Assembly (NCBI GenBank): GCA_902586125.1
Contig: CACIGI010000007.1
Coordinates: 1 to 60,393 of the forward strand
DNA: 60,393 nucleotides
Reading direction: 5' to 3'
Origin: an uncultured Pelagibacteraceae bacterium
GTDB lineage: Bacteria; Pseudomonadota; Alphaproteobacteria; Pelagibacterales; Pelagibacteraceae
Below, piece by piece: positions 19,839 through 29,159 of the stretch (position 1 is the stretch's first letter; each line of letters starts with the position of its first letter). The notes beneath the pieces were generated by a model that saw only the letters and a program-made list of their open reading frames with translations, did not search any database and was not told where the DNA came from. The position numbers and the translations under genes were made by a program.

Positions 19839-20971
19839 AAAAAATATTTATACTTACAGGAGAACCCTCTGGAGATAAATTAGCCTCTACAGCTATTTCA
19901 AAACTTCAGAAAGATTATCCCGATATTGAATATTTATCTGTAGGTGGGTCAAATTTAAGAAAAATTGGCATAGAGTCTATTTTTGACTTGAAAGAAATAA
20001 CTTATTTGGGTTTTACGAGTGTTTTGTTAAATATTTTTAAGATTAAAAAAAGAATTGATCAAACTGTCAAAGAAATCTTGAATTTCAATCCAGATATTTT
20101 ATTTAGCGTTGATAGTCCAGATTTTACTTTAAGAGTTGCAGAAAAGGTAAAAAAAATTAATCCTCAAATTAAGACAATTCATTATGTTGCCCCGCAAGTT
20201 TGGATTTGGAGAAAAGGAAGGGTAAAAAAGATTAAAAAATTTATTGATCATATTCTTTTATTATTTGATTTTGAGAAAAAATTTTTTGATGAAGAGAATA
20301 TAAATAATACTTTTGTGGGTCATCCGTTAATAGAAAATAATAAAAATAATAAAACAGACATCAATAATTTTATTTCTAATAATAAAAAAATAATCTCTAT
20401 ATTTCCAGGTAGCCGAAAATCAGAAACAAATATTTTGTTACCAATATTGATCGATTTTATAAATATGATGAACAAAAGAAATTCAAATTATAATTTTATT
20501 TTTCATGCTACTGAAGAAAACAAAAATAATATTTTTGAGTATATTGAAGATAAAAATTTGAATAATATTGATGTAATTTCAGATGAAAATATGAAAAAGG
20601 AAATATTATCGAATTCAATTTTTGCTGTATGCAAGTCAGGAACTATATCTCTTCAAGTCTGTAATGCTAATGTTCCTTCAATAATTATCTATAAGTTAAA
20701 TTTTATAAATTTTATGATCTTTAAATTATTGGTAAATGTTAAATTTGCAAATATAATCAATATAATTAATAATAAAGAAGTCATTCCTGAATTGTTGCAA
20801 AGTGAGTGTAATGCAAAAGAAATTTATAATTCTGTTTTATATATGCTTAAAAATCCAGAGATTGGAAAAAAACAATTAGAACAATGTAATCAAACATTAA
20901 AAGGAATTAGATCGAATTCTTCATCATCTAATGAAGTAGCTACAATCTTAAGAAATAGTCTTGTTAGATAA
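19835..20971 (+). CDS. lpxB: Lipid-A-disaccharide synthase LpxB
   Basis: This GT19 glycosyltransferase joins lipid X and UDP-diacylglucosamine into the lipid A disaccharide at the inner membrane. The N-terminal LTGEPSGDKLAS motif, YVAPQVWIWRKGRVKK, FVGHPLIENN and IFPGSRKSE are family hallmarks, and CKSGTISLQ lies in the C-terminal nucleotide-sugar domain. The length of 378 residues is normal. It overlaps lpxI by 4 bases. Its last 24 bases overlap the 3' end of the oppositely oriented gltX, leaving no room for a separate terminator. Confidence 0.95.
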   Translation: MKKIFILTGEPSGDKLASTAISKLQKDYPDIEYLSVGGSNLRKIGIESIFDLKEITYLGFTSVLLNIFKIKKRIDQTVKEILNFNPDILFSVDSPDFTLRVAEKVKKINPQIKTIHYVAPQVWIWRKGRVKKIKKFIDHILLLFDFEKKFFDEENINNTFVGHPLIENNKNNKTDINNFISNNKKIISIFPGSRKSETNILLPILIDFINMMNKRNSNYNFIFHATEENKNNIFEYIEDKNLNNIDVISDENMKKEILSNSIFAVCKSGTISLQVCNANVPSIIIYKLNFINFMIFKLLVNVKFANIINIINNKEVIPELLQSECNAKEIYNSVLYMLKNPEIGKKQLEQCNQTLKGIRSNSSSSNEVATILRNSLVR

Positions 20972-22348
20972 TCTTTTTTCAACTTCTTCTTTACCCAGAG
21001 ATATAATTATATCATAAATACCAGGACCAAATTTTGACCCTGTTAAAGCCACTCTTAAGGGCTGACCAACACCTTTAAAATTGGTGTTATTAGATTTTAT
21101 TATTCCCTGGACTATCGGTTCTAAATTTTCTCTAGTAAAGTTATTTATTTCTCTAATATTATCTTTAAATTCAGAGATAATTTTTCGTGCATTAGCATCA
21201 ATTAATTTTAGATCTTCTTTATTAAAATTAACTTCATCATTAATAATATATTGGCTGTTATTATATATATCCTCTAGTGTTTTAGCTTTATTCTTGAGAA
21301 AAGTTAGAGATTTTTTAATTTTATCTTTTTTTTCCTCAATAATCTTTTTTTTAAAAATCTCACAATAATTAATTAGTTGATTAAAAAGTTCGTTTTCATC
21401 AATGCTTTTTATGTAGTGTTCATTCATAGATAGAATTCTACTTAAATCTAATTTTGACGGTGATTTTCCAATACCTTCAAGATTAAAATATTTTACACTT
21501 TCATCTAAAGTAAAAATTTCTTTATCTTCATATGACCAACCCAATCTTAAAAGATAATTTCTCAAAGCATCAGGCATAATACCTATTTTAGAATAGTCCT
21601 CTAGAGTTGATGCTTTATCTCTTTTAGATAATTTTTTCCCCTCCATTGTATGAATTAATGGTATGTGTGCAAACGTTGGTAAAGCCCATCCCATTGCTTC
21701 ATAAATTTGAATTTGTTTAAATGTATTGATTTTATGATCATCACCTCTAATAATATGTGTCATATTCATCTGATGATCATCAACAGCAGCAGATAAATTA
21801 TAAGTTGGCGTGCCATCATTTCTTAATATTACAAAATCTTCGATAGTATTATTTTCAATTTCTACATTTCCCTGAACTTTATCTTTTAATATTGATGTAC
21901 CATCAATTTTACTTTTAAATCTAATTATTGGTTTAATATCTTTAGGCGCTTCATTTTCATTTCTGTCTCTCCATTTTCTATCATAAACGTATGGAATTTT
22001 TTTTTGCTTAGCTCTTTTTTTTTGTGTTTCAATTTCTTCAGTCGAACAATAACATTTATAAGCACTACCTTTGTTTAATAGTTCATTTGCAACTTTGATA
22101 TGATCATCAATTTTTTGAGATTGTATATATTCTGTTTCATCATGATTGATACCTATCCATTGCAAAGATTTTATAATTTGATTTTTGTATTCCTCTTTTG
22201 ATCTTTCTTTGTCTGTATCTTCTATACGTAGATAAAAATTACCATTTTGGTTTTTTGAATATAACCAATTAAATAAGGCTGTTCTCACCCCACCAATATG
22301 CAAAGGTCCAGTAGGTGACGGAGCAAATCTAGTTGCTACTTTTTTCAT
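20948..22348 (-). CDS. gltX: Glutamyl-tRNA synthetase
   Basis: This class I synthetase charges tRNA-Glu. The N-terminal RFAPSPTGPLHIGGVRTALF contains the HIGH-type motif, and the KMSKS-type motif is GKKLSKRD. The length of 466 residues is normal. It lies 23 bases downstream of lexA on the same strand and converges with lpxB, overlapping it by 24 bases. Whether it is specific for tRNA-Glu or also charges tRNA-Gln cannot be told from the sequence alone. Confidence 0.95.
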   Translation of the reverse strand: MKKVATRFAPSPTGPLHIGGVRTALFNWLYSKNQNGNFYLRIEDTDKERSKEEYKNQIIKSLQWIGINHDETEYIQSQKIDDHIKVANELLNKGSAYKCYCSTEEIETQKKRAKQKKIPYVYDRKWRDRNENEAPKDIKPIIRFKSKIDGTSILKDKVQGNVEIENNTIEDFVILRNDGTPTYNLSAAVDDHQMNMTHIIRGDDHKINTFKQIQIYEAMGWALPTFAHIPLIHTMEGKKLSKRDKASTLEDYSKIGIMPDALRNYLLRLGWSYEDKEIFTLDESVKYFNLEGIGKSPSKLDLSRILSMNEHYIKSIDENELFNQLINYCEIFKKKIIEEKKDKIKKSLTFLKNKAKTLEDIYNNSQYIINDEVNFNKEDLKLIDANARKIISEFKDNIREINNFTRENLEPIVQGIIKSNNTNFKGVGQPLRVALTGSKFGPGIYDIIISLGKEEVEKRLSNKTIS

Positions 22349-22371
22349 TAAAAATGGTTTAGACTATTTTT

Positions 22372-23049
22372 TTAGAAGTTTCTATATAAAGATACTAAAA
22401 CACCTTGAACTTTTACTCTATCAGGGCCAAAAATTTTGGTTTCATAGTTTTTATTAGCACTTTCTAACGCTACTACTTTACCTTTTTTTCTAATTCTTTT
22501 AAGCATAGCTTCGTGTTCGTCAATTAATGCTACCACTATTTTTCCATTATCAGCTGTATCAGTTCTTTTGATTATGACTGTGTCACCCTCATGAATTCCA
22601 GCTTCAATCATTGAATCTCCTTGAACTTTAAGACCAAAATAATCTCCATTTTTTTCTAAGTTATTCGGTAATGGAATTCTAGAAACTTCATTTTGGATTG
22701 CCTCAACTGGCGTTCCAGCTGCTATTTTACCTAAAACTGGCACTTCAGCATCGTCGGATAAAGGTTTTTCTTCATCCAAACCTCCCTTGATAACACTTGG
22801 GGAAAAATTATTGTAAATATCATTTGCAGAAGCAGTCTCTGGTAATTTTATAACCTTTAAAGCTCTAGCTTTATGAGCAAGCCTTTTAATGAAACCTCTT
22901 TCTTCTAAAGCACTAATTAATCTGTGAATCCCAGATTTTGATTTAAGATTTAGTGATTCCTTCATTTCTTCGTAAGAAGGGGATACACCAGAGTTCCTCA
23001 ACTTCTTGTTGATAAATAAAAGCAGGTTTTTTTGTTTTTTTGTTAGCAT
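22372..23049 (-). CDS. lexA: SOS repressor LexA
   Basis: This repressor of DNA-damage genes cleaves itself when RecA is activated. It has an N-terminal winged helix-turn-helix (residues 1 to about 66), the autocleavage site A111-G112 in LGKIAAGTP, the catalytic Ser146 in VQGDSM and Lys184 in AMLKRI. The length of 225 residues is normal for alphaproteobacteria. A GTTC-N7-GTTC box lies 25 bases upstream of the start, indicating autoregulation. In relatives moaC, moeA and comEC often surround lexA between trpC and gltX; none is present here. Confidence 0.95.
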   Translation of the reverse strand: MLTKKQKNLLLFINKKLRNSGVSPSYEEMKESLNLKSKSGIHRLISALEERGFIKRLAHKARALKVIKLPETASANDIYNNFSPSVIKGGLDEEKPLSDDAEVPVLGKIAAGTPVEAIQNEVSRIPLPNNLEKNGDYFGLKVQGDSMIEAGIHEGDTVIIKRTDTADNGKIVVALIDEHEAMLKRIRKKGKVVALESANKNYETKIFGPDRVKVQGVLVSLYRNF

Positions 23050-23073
23050 AAGAACAAATATCGTACAAACAAT

Positions 23074-23088
23074 GTTCTATAAAAGTTC
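23074..23088 (-). promoter_or_regulatory. LexA (SOS) box upstream of lexA
   Basis: The plus strand reads GTTC, seven bases (TATAAAA), then GTTC. This is an exact match to the direct-repeat LexA operator GTTC-N7-GTTC known in alphaproteobacteria. It lies 25 bases from the lexA ATG. A weaker inverted copy, GAAC-N7-GTAC, lies at 23052-23066 between it and the gene. Only lexA is clearly placed for control by this site. Confidence 0.8.
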
Positions 23089-23137
23089 TTCATAATAAAC
23101 AATAGTTAAAAAGCTATGAAAATATTGACTTTTTTAG

Positions 23138-23929
23138 CTATAAAACAGAAAAAATCGAATTATCGTCTAAATTTTTTAAAAGTGATTCACCAATTAAAAA
23201 GGTTTTGATAGATGTTTTATTTGATAATTCCAACAGTTCTTCTTTAGTTTTAATCCCACTTTCAGAAATTAGTGGGCCAGGGTGATTAACTAAAACATCG
23301 TGAATATCATAAGTTGTATTAATATCAGTTTTTAGAGTTTTTAAATTTCTGTTGTTAATACCTAGTAAAGCATTTTTAAATCTAAGTGCTTGTTTAGCTT
23401 CATTAACAGTATGAACCTCTACAATAACTGACATATTCAATTTTAAAGCTTCCTCATATAAATCATCGGCCAATTTATCTGAAACTCCAGCTAAAATAAT
23501 TAAGATAGCATCGGCACCATAACTTTTAGCTAAAGGAATTTGAAATTTATCTATAAAAAAATCTTTACAAAGAATTGGTAAATTAATATCTTTTTTAATT
23601 TTACTAATATGATGCAAGTTTCCTAAAAAAAAATCCTCCTCAGTTAAAACAGATAAACATGTTGCTTTATTTGATTTATATATATTAGCTATTTTTATAG
23701 GATCGTAGTCTTTTATTATTATACCTGCAGAAGGACTTGCTTTTTTTATTTCAGCAATAATTGAGAATTTTTTATTTTCAATATTCTTTTTAATCGTATC
23801 TTTAAAATCAACGTATGTACTATTTTTTTTTATTAATTCTTCGAGTGATTCAAGACTTACACTTTTTTTAAGCTCTAAAATTTTTTCACTTTTAATATTT
23901 ATTATTTTTTCAAGAACATTTTCAGCCAT
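23138..23929 (-). CDS. trpC: Indole-3-glycerol phosphate synthase
   Basis: This enzyme closes the indole ring in tryptophan synthesis. It has the TIM-barrel signature SIIAEIKKASPSAGII, the LCKDFFIDKFQI segment with the catalytic lysine, ADAILIILAG, VEVHTVNEA, GINNRNLKT and ISESGIKT. The length of 263 residues is normal. It is a single-function TrpC with no TrpF fusion. Its start overlaps the trpD stop by 8 bases, making it the last gene of the trpEGDC run. trpF, trpB and trpA are not in the window. Confidence 0.96.
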   Translation of the reverse strand: MAENVLEKIINIKSEKILELKKSVSLESLEELIKKNSTYVDFKDTIKKNIENKKFSIIAEIKKASPSAGIIIKDYDPIKIANIYKSNKATCLSVLTEEDFFLGNLHHISKIKKDINLPILCKDFFIDKFQIPLAKSYGADAILIILAGVSDKLADDLYEEALKLNMSVIVEVHTVNEAKQALRFKNALLGINNRNLKTLKTDINTTYDIHDVLVNHPGPLISESGIKTKEELLELSNKTSIKTFLIGESLLKNLDDNSIFSVL

Positions 23930-24914
23930 TTTGAATTTTCTCTAGTTGTTTAAATGTTTGACCTGATAAAATGTGTTTTCTAGCATCATCATAAGCTTTA
24001 TCAAAATTCTGATGGGTTTCATTAACAACTAATCCTGCTGCAGCATTTAAACAAACTGCTTTAGAAAAATCATTATCCTCACCCTTAAATATATTAATCA
24101 TTCTATCTGCATTAAAAGCTGCATCATTACCAATGAGATTTTCAAACTTATCTGCATTTATATTTAATTTTTTTGGATCAATTATAATTTTAGAAATGAC
24201 ACCATCTTTCAATTGAATTACATTGGTTTTAGCGTAAGGTGAAATTTCATCTAATCCATCCTCACTATTGACTATCCAAACAAATTTAATATCTAAATTT
24301 TTTAAAGCATTTGCAAATATTTCTAGAAGTTTTTTATCAAAAACACCAATAACTTGTTTTTTTACTAGAGCAGGGCTACTTAAAGGTCCGATCATATTGA
24401 ATATAGTTCTTTTTCCAATTTTTTTTCTTGTGGGCCCAACAAATCTCATAGCGCTGTGATAGTTTGGTGCAAACATGAATCCAAAATTATTATTATTAAT
24501 TTGATTTTCAATATCTTTTGGTTCTAAATTTATTTTTATATTTAGAGCTTCCAAAACATCACCAGATCCACATTTTGAGGATACAGCTTTATTTCCATGT
24601 TTAGCTACTTTAACACCCATACTTGAGAGTAATAGTGCTGAGGCTGTTGATATGTTTAGTGTATTCATACCGTCTCCACCAGTTCCACAAGTATCAACAC
24701 AGTTTTCTACATTTACTCTTTTAGACTTGTTTCTGAGAACAAAAACTCCACCAGCCACCTCATCAGAAGACTCACCTTTTGCTGACAAAAGTGTCAAAAA
24801 ATCAAATATTTCTTGGTCTTCTGCTTTACCCTCCATCAATAATTCAAAAGCAGATTTACTTTCATCAAAAGTTAAATTTTCTTTTTTCTTAATTTTTTCA
24901 ATGAATTGTTTCAT
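23922..24914 (-). CDS. trpD: Anthranilate phosphoribosyltransferase
   Basis: This enzyme transfers phosphoribose from PRPP to anthranilate. The PRPP-binding motif DTCGTGGDG, followed by NISTASALL and KHGNKAVSSKCGSGD, is clear, and RTIFNMIGPLSSPA follows. The length of 330 residues is normal. It is five bases downstream of trpG and overlaps trpC by 8 bases. TrpG and TrpD are separate proteins here, not fused as in enterobacteria. Confidence 0.96.
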   Translation of the reverse strand: MKQFIEKIKKKENLTFDESKSAFELLMEGKAEDQEIFDFLTLLSAKGESSDEVAGGVFVLRNKSKRVNVENCVDTCGTGGDGMNTLNISTASALLLSSMGVKVAKHGNKAVSSKCGSGDVLEALNIKINLEPKDIENQINNNNFGFMFAPNYHSAMRFVGPTRKKIGKRTIFNMIGPLSSPALVKKQVIGVFDKKLLEIFANALKNLDIKFVWIVNSEDGLDEISPYAKTNVIQLKDGVISKIIIDPKKLNINADKFENLIGNDAAFNADRMINIFKGEDNDFSKAVCLNAAAGLVVNETHQNFDKAYDDARKHILSGQTFKQLEKIQNG

Positions 24915-24919
24915 TAATT

Positions 24920-25489
24920 CTAAATTCTTATAAAATTTTTTAAAATTTTAATTCCTAATTTAGTTTTAATACTTTCAGGGTGAAATTGCACTCCATGTAT
25001 ATGATATTTCTTATGTTGTACCCCCATTATAAGTCCATCTTGAGTTTGAGCAGTAATTTCAAGATCCCTAGATAATGATTTTTTATCAATAATTAAGCTG
25101 TGATATCTGGTGGCTTCAAAAGTTTTAGGGAGATCTTTTAAAATACCCTTTTTTTTTGAAAAAATCTTACTAGTTTTTCCATGCATTAGCTTTTTAGCTT
25201 GAACAATTTTTGAGCCAAAAACTTGACCTATTATTTGATGACCCAAACAAACTCCGAGTATTGGTATTTTTTTATATAAAGATTTAACGATTTTAAGACA
25301 ATTACCTGATTGATTTGGATTGCCGGGTCCAGGTGAAATTACGATTTTATGATATCTTTTTTTTAAAATTTCATTAGATGTAATTTGATTATTTCTAATC
25401 ACCTCAACATTCACTTTTAATGAAGACAAGTAATGATAGAGATTAAAAGTAAAACTATCGTAATTATCAATTAAAATAATCTTTTTCAT
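24920..25489 (-). CDS. trpG: Anthranilate synthase component II (glutamine amidotransferase)
   Basis: This subunit releases ammonia from glutamine for TrpE. It is a class I amidotransferase: IDNYDSFTFNL at the N-terminus, KIVISPGPGNP, the nucleophilic Cys in ILGVCLGHQIIG, and the catalytic His-Glu pair in HGVQFHPESI. The length of 189 residues is normal. The start overlaps the trpE stop by 4 bases. In organisms without a separate pabA it may also serve PabB, which cannot be judged here. Confidence 0.95.
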   Translation of the reverse strand: MKKIILIDNYDSFTFNLYHYLSSLKVNVEVIRNNQITSNEILKKRYHKIVISPGPGNPNQSGNCLKIVKSLYKKIPILGVCLGHQIIGQVFGSKIVQAKKLMHGKTSKIFSKKKGILKDLPKTFEATRYHSLIIDKKSLSRDLEITAQTQDGLIMGVQHKKYHIHGVQFHPESIKTKLGIKILKNFIRI

Positions 25490-26946
25490 TTCAACGCATT
25501 AATTAGAGCTTTTGCTTTGTTTACTGTTTCTTCATATTCATTTAATGGTTTGCTATCTGCAACAATCCCAGCTCCAGCTTGGACATAAAATCTTTTATTT
25601 TTTGCAACTGCTGTTCTTAAAGCAATACATGTATCAAATTCTCCATTAGCTGCGAAATACCCAATGCCACCAGCATAAACTTTCCTTTTTGTGGACTCTA
25701 GTTCATCAATAATTTCCATAGCTCTTATTTTGGGAGCTCCAGACACAGTTCCAGCTGGAAAACCTGCTAAAAGAGACTTAAATTTAGAAAATTTTTTATC
25801 ATGTTTACCTATCACGTTCGAAACTATATGCATTACATGTGAATACCTTTCTATTATAAAACTCTCAGTTACTTTGATGGAATTAGTTTTAGATACCTTT
25901 CCAGCATCATTTCTTCCAAGATCTAATAACATTAGATGTTCAGAAAGCTCTTTTTTATCTTTAAGTAAATCTTTCTCATAAAAACGATCTTCTTTAATTG
26001 TTTTTCCTCGAGGTCTTGTTCCAGCAATGGGTCTAACAGTTATCTTACCATCTCTTAACCTTACTAATATTTCGGGACTGGCACCTATTATTTGAAAATC
26101 AGTAAAATTAAAAAAAAACATAAATGGAGATGGATTTGTTATTCTCAATTTTTTATAAATATCGATGGGTTTTTTTGTCAACTTAGTTTCAAAACGCTGA
26201 CTTAAAACGACTTGAAATATATCTCCTAATTTAATGTATTCTTTTGCCTTATTAACTATAGATAAAAATTTATTTTTAGAAGTATTTGAATTAATTATAA
26301 TTTTTTTTGATCTTCGATTAATTTCATCACTTATTTTTTGAACAGATGATTGTAAAGATAAATTGAGAAGTTCAGATTGGATATTTTTATATTTATTTCT
26401 ATAATTCGTAATTTTTTCATCTTTAAAAATATTATTGATAAAGAATATTTCTTTTTTTAAATTGTCATGAATAATAAGTGTTCTTGGACGCAATAATCTA
26501 ACATCAGGTAATTTTAGGTCATCTTTACAATTGTTTGGAATTTTTTCGATATATCTGATTGCATCGTATGAAAAATATCCAGAAATTATAGAACAAATTT
26601 TCGGTAATTTATTCGGTGTTTTAAACTTAAAATCTTCAATTATTTTTTCAATCAAATATTTTGGTTTTTCCTTTAACTTAATTTTTTTATTTTTTTTAAT
26701 TAAATAAGAATTATTATTATTAAATTCCCAAATTTTATCAGGATTTTTACCAAATATAGTGTATCTGCCTCTAATCTTGCCTTTTTCAACTGACTCAAAA
26801 ACAAAGCTATTTTTTTCAATTAAAAAGTTATCAATTAAATTAATTATTTCTTTGTCGGTTTTTACTTTTTTTGATGTATAGATTATTTGATTTTCATTGT
26901 TTCTGTGTCGAAACTTGAATTCTTTAAAGCTCCGATTAATTTTCAT
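25486..26946 (-). CDS. trpE: Anthranilate synthase component I
   Basis: This subunit converts chorismate to anthranilate with TrpG. The chorismate-binding domain carries GDIFQVVLSQRFE, NPSPFMFFFNF, RPIAGTRPRG, GTVSGAPKIRAMEIID and YAGGIGYF. The length of 486 residues is normal. The start overlaps the upstream parvulin-like gene by 4 bases, so trpE lacks its own leader and no ribosome-stalling attenuator with Trp codons is possible directly in front of it. Any tryptophan control must act elsewhere. Confidence 0.95.
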   Translation of the reverse strand: MKINRSFKEFKFRHRNNENQIIYTSKKVKTDKEIINLIDNFLIEKNSFVFESVEKGKIRGRYTIFGKNPDKIWEFNNNNSYLIKKNKKIKLKEKPKYLIEKIIEDFKFKTPNKLPKICSIISGYFSYDAIRYIEKIPNNCKDDLKLPDVRLLRPRTLIIHDNLKKEIFFINNIFKDEKITNYRNKYKNIQSELLNLSLQSSVQKISDEINRRSKKIIINSNTSKNKFLSIVNKAKEYIKLGDIFQVVLSQRFETKLTKKPIDIYKKLRITNPSPFMFFFNFTDFQIIGASPEILVRLRDGKITVRPIAGTRPRGKTIKEDRFYEKDLLKDKKELSEHLMLLDLGRNDAGKVSKTNSIKVTESFIIERYSHVMHIVSNVIGKHDKKFSKFKSLLAGFPAGTVSGAPKIRAMEIIDELESTKRKVYAGGIGYFAANGEFDTCIALRTAVAKNKRFYVQAGAGIVADSKPLNEYEETVNKAKALINALK

Positions 26947-28361
26947 TTAAAATAGTTTTTAACTCGTTCAATAGTTTGTTGATTTAAAGAAACATCATAT
27001 TTGTCGTTTAAAAATGTATCATAAGATTTTAATAATGAATTTTTGCTTTTAGAATTTTGTTTAACAATATATTTTTTAAATTCTTCTATATTGGTATCGA
27101 TAATTTGATTTTCAAATTTTTTGACTTTTGCTAAATAAATATTGTTATTTTCGTCGTTTATTAAGGTAAAAGATTTCTCAGGTAAGCTATATAGGACCTC
27201 AACAGCATTAATATCAAATTTTTTATTATCTCGCATAGAATTCAAATTAGTTGTCTGGATCTTTTCTTTTCCCATCTCTAAAAAATTATTGTCATTAAAT
27301 TTTTTATTGGTTATTTCATTTAATAATTTTTGATTATACTCAAATTTATTTTTTTGAAAAACTAACTCAAGTACCTCATCTTTAATTTGTTTATCGCTCA
27401 AATCTGGTGATTTTTGGGTAATATTTTTTACATTATATAGGATATAATCATTTTTATTTTCAAAAATATCAAATTTATTATTTCTTAATTCATAAATTTT
27501 TTTTTCAATTTCATTTTTATCTGTAGAAAATCTAAAATTACTAATATTTACCGATTTTAAATCAAAATTAGACATGATTGTTTTAAAATTAATTTCATTA
27601 GAAATGGCAACTTCAATCTCGTCAATTTTATCAAAAAAAGATTGATTGAAATCATCTACTCCAATTAAATTTTTTGGATTTATGATTGCATAGCTGAAAT
27701 CTAAGTACTCTATTTTTAATTCATCTTTATTATCTTTAATAAAATTTTCTAATTCTTTATCTGTGATATCATTTTTATTCATATAAAAATCATTTAAATC
27801 AATGAATTCTATTTCAAGTTTTTGATTTTCTTCTTTAAATAGTTTTGTTGTAAGAAATTGAGGGGAGGTTGCACCGGCACCAATATAATCAAAAAGATTT
27901 TTTTGTAATTCTCTTAATTTAAGTCTTTGTTCAAAACCTGGAGCAGATAAATTATTTTCTAACAAAAATTTTTCATATTTAATTCTTTGAAAGACACCAT
28001 TTTCATCTCTAAAATTTTTATTTTCTTTTATCTTTTTTAATAAAGTAACTTCAGAAATTGTCAGATCAAAATCTTTTATTTCTAAATCCAATAAAGTAGT
28101 AGAAACTAAACCAGATAGAATTTCTTCAATAATGTTTTGCTCTAAATTTTCTCTGATTGTTTTCTCAGGGATTCCTGATTTATTTACGTAATCAATAAAA
28201 TCCTCAGTGGAAATACTATTATTATTAATTTTAGCAATATTGTTAGTATTACCACTGCTGAACATTCCACCCATACCCCAAAATACAAACGGAATTATCA
28301 TTATAAAAACTAACAAACCAGCAAACTTAGTTTTTGTAAAATTTCTTAAACTACTAATCAT
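26943..28361 (-). CDS. SurA/PpiD-like membrane-anchored periplasmic folding factor
   Basis: This is a 472-residue protein with one N-terminal transmembrane anchor (about residues 13-34, FAGLLVFIMIIPFVFWGMGG). The NIAKINNNSISTEDFIDYV segment that follows is typical of the SurA_N/PpiD N-terminal chaperone domain. The C-terminal part is mostly charged helices. A clear parvulin isomerase core, as in E. coli PpiD, was not recognised, and the protein is shorter than typical PpiD (about 620). It may act as a chaperone only. Its place between tpiA and trpE is conserved in alphaproteobacteria, and it is the first gene of this minus-strand run. Confidence 0.78.
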   Translation of the reverse strand: MISSLRNFTKTKFAGLLVFIMIIPFVFWGMGGMFSSGNTNNIAKINNNSISTEDFIDYVNKSGIPEKTIRENLEQNIIEEILSGLVSTTLLDLEIKDFDLTISEVTLLKKIKENKNFRDENGVFQRIKYEKFLLENNLSAPGFEQRLKLRELQKNLFDYIGAGATSPQFLTTKLFKEENQKLEIEFIDLNDFYMNKNDITDKELENFIKDNKDELKIEYLDFSYAIINPKNLIGVDDFNQSFFDKIDEIEVAISNEINFKTIMSNFDLKSVNISNFRFSTDKNEIEKKIYELRNNKFDIFENKNDYILYNVKNITQKSPDLSDKQIKDEVLELVFQKNKFEYNQKLLNEITNKKFNDNNFLEMGKEKIQTTNLNSMRDNKKFDINAVEVLYSLPEKSFTLINDENNNIYLAKVKKFENQIIDTNIEEFKKYIVKQNSKSKNSLLKSYDTFLNDKYDVSLNQQTIERVKNYFK

Positions 28362-28415
28362 TACTATAAATTTATTGATCTATAAAAAGCAAACCTATAA
28401 ATTAAAAAAAGCCTC

Positions 28416-29153
28416 ATGACAAATAAATATACGTATTTTATTGCAAATTGGAAAATGTTTGGTGTTTTAAATTCGTTAAATACGCTGAATAGAGTTGTTA
28501 AATTTTTAAAAAACTTCAAAAAAAGAAAGTCTTTAGAAATAATTTACTGTCCACCAAGCACTTTAATAGAGCCAATGTCAAAAAAATTGAGAGGTTCAAA
28601 TATTGAAGTTGGTGCTCAAAATTGTCATGAGCAGTATGTTTATGGTGCTTTTACAGGTTCAGTCAATTCTTCAATGTTAAAAAGTGTTGGTGCTAAATAT
28701 ATTATTATTGGCCACTCTGAGAATAGACAAGCTGGTGAAACTGATAAATTAATAAATCTTAAAATTAAAAGTGCATTAAAGTCTGGGCTGAAGGTAATTT
28801 TTTGTATTGGTGAGACGCTTAAAGAAAAAAGAAAAAAAATTACTAAAAGTGTTTTAAATAAACAGATTAAAGCAGGTTTGAAAAATATTAAAAATAATAA
28901 AAAAATTATAATCGCATATGAACCAGTTTGGTCAATTGGTACAGGAATTATACCAAAATCTGATGAATTATTTAAGACAATCAGTTTTATTAAAAAAGAA
29001 AAAAAGAATTATAAAGTTCTTTATGGTGGCTCAGTAAATCCAAAAAATATTAATCAATTAAAATCTATTAACAATATTGATGGTTACTTAATAGGTGGGG
29101 CATCTCAAGATCCTAAAAAATTTATTGATATAATTAAAAAAACATATAATTAA
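28416..29153 (+). CDS. tpiA: Triosephosphate isomerase
   Basis: This enzyme interconverts dihydroxyacetone phosphate and glyceraldehyde 3-phosphate. Catalytic residues are visible: Lys13 in IANWKMFG, His100 in IIIGHSENR and Glu169 in IAYEPVWSIGTG. The phosphate-binding YGGSVNPKN is near the C-terminus. The length of 245 residues is normal. It is divergent from the parvulin-like gene across a 54-base spacer that must hold both promoters. secG follows after 6 bases. Confidence 0.96.
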   Translation: MTNKYTYFIANWKMFGVLNSLNTLNRVVKFLKNFKKRKSLEIIYCPPSTLIEPMSKKLRGSNIEVGAQNCHEQYVYGAFTGSVNSSMLKSVGAKYIIIGHSENRQAGETDKLINLKIKSALKSGLKVIFCIGETLKEKRKKITKSVLNKQIKAGLKNIKNNKKIIIAYEPVWSIGTGIIPKSDELFKTISFIKKEKKNYKVLYGGSVNPKNINQLKSINNIDGYLIGGASQDPKKFIDIIKKTYN

Positions 29154-29159
29154 ACCCTC

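Noticed and set aside
23094-23137. Intrinsic terminator after trpC
   Set aside because: Only five base pairs (AGCTA/TAGCT) with a large loop precede a short T run on the minus strand; too weak to call.
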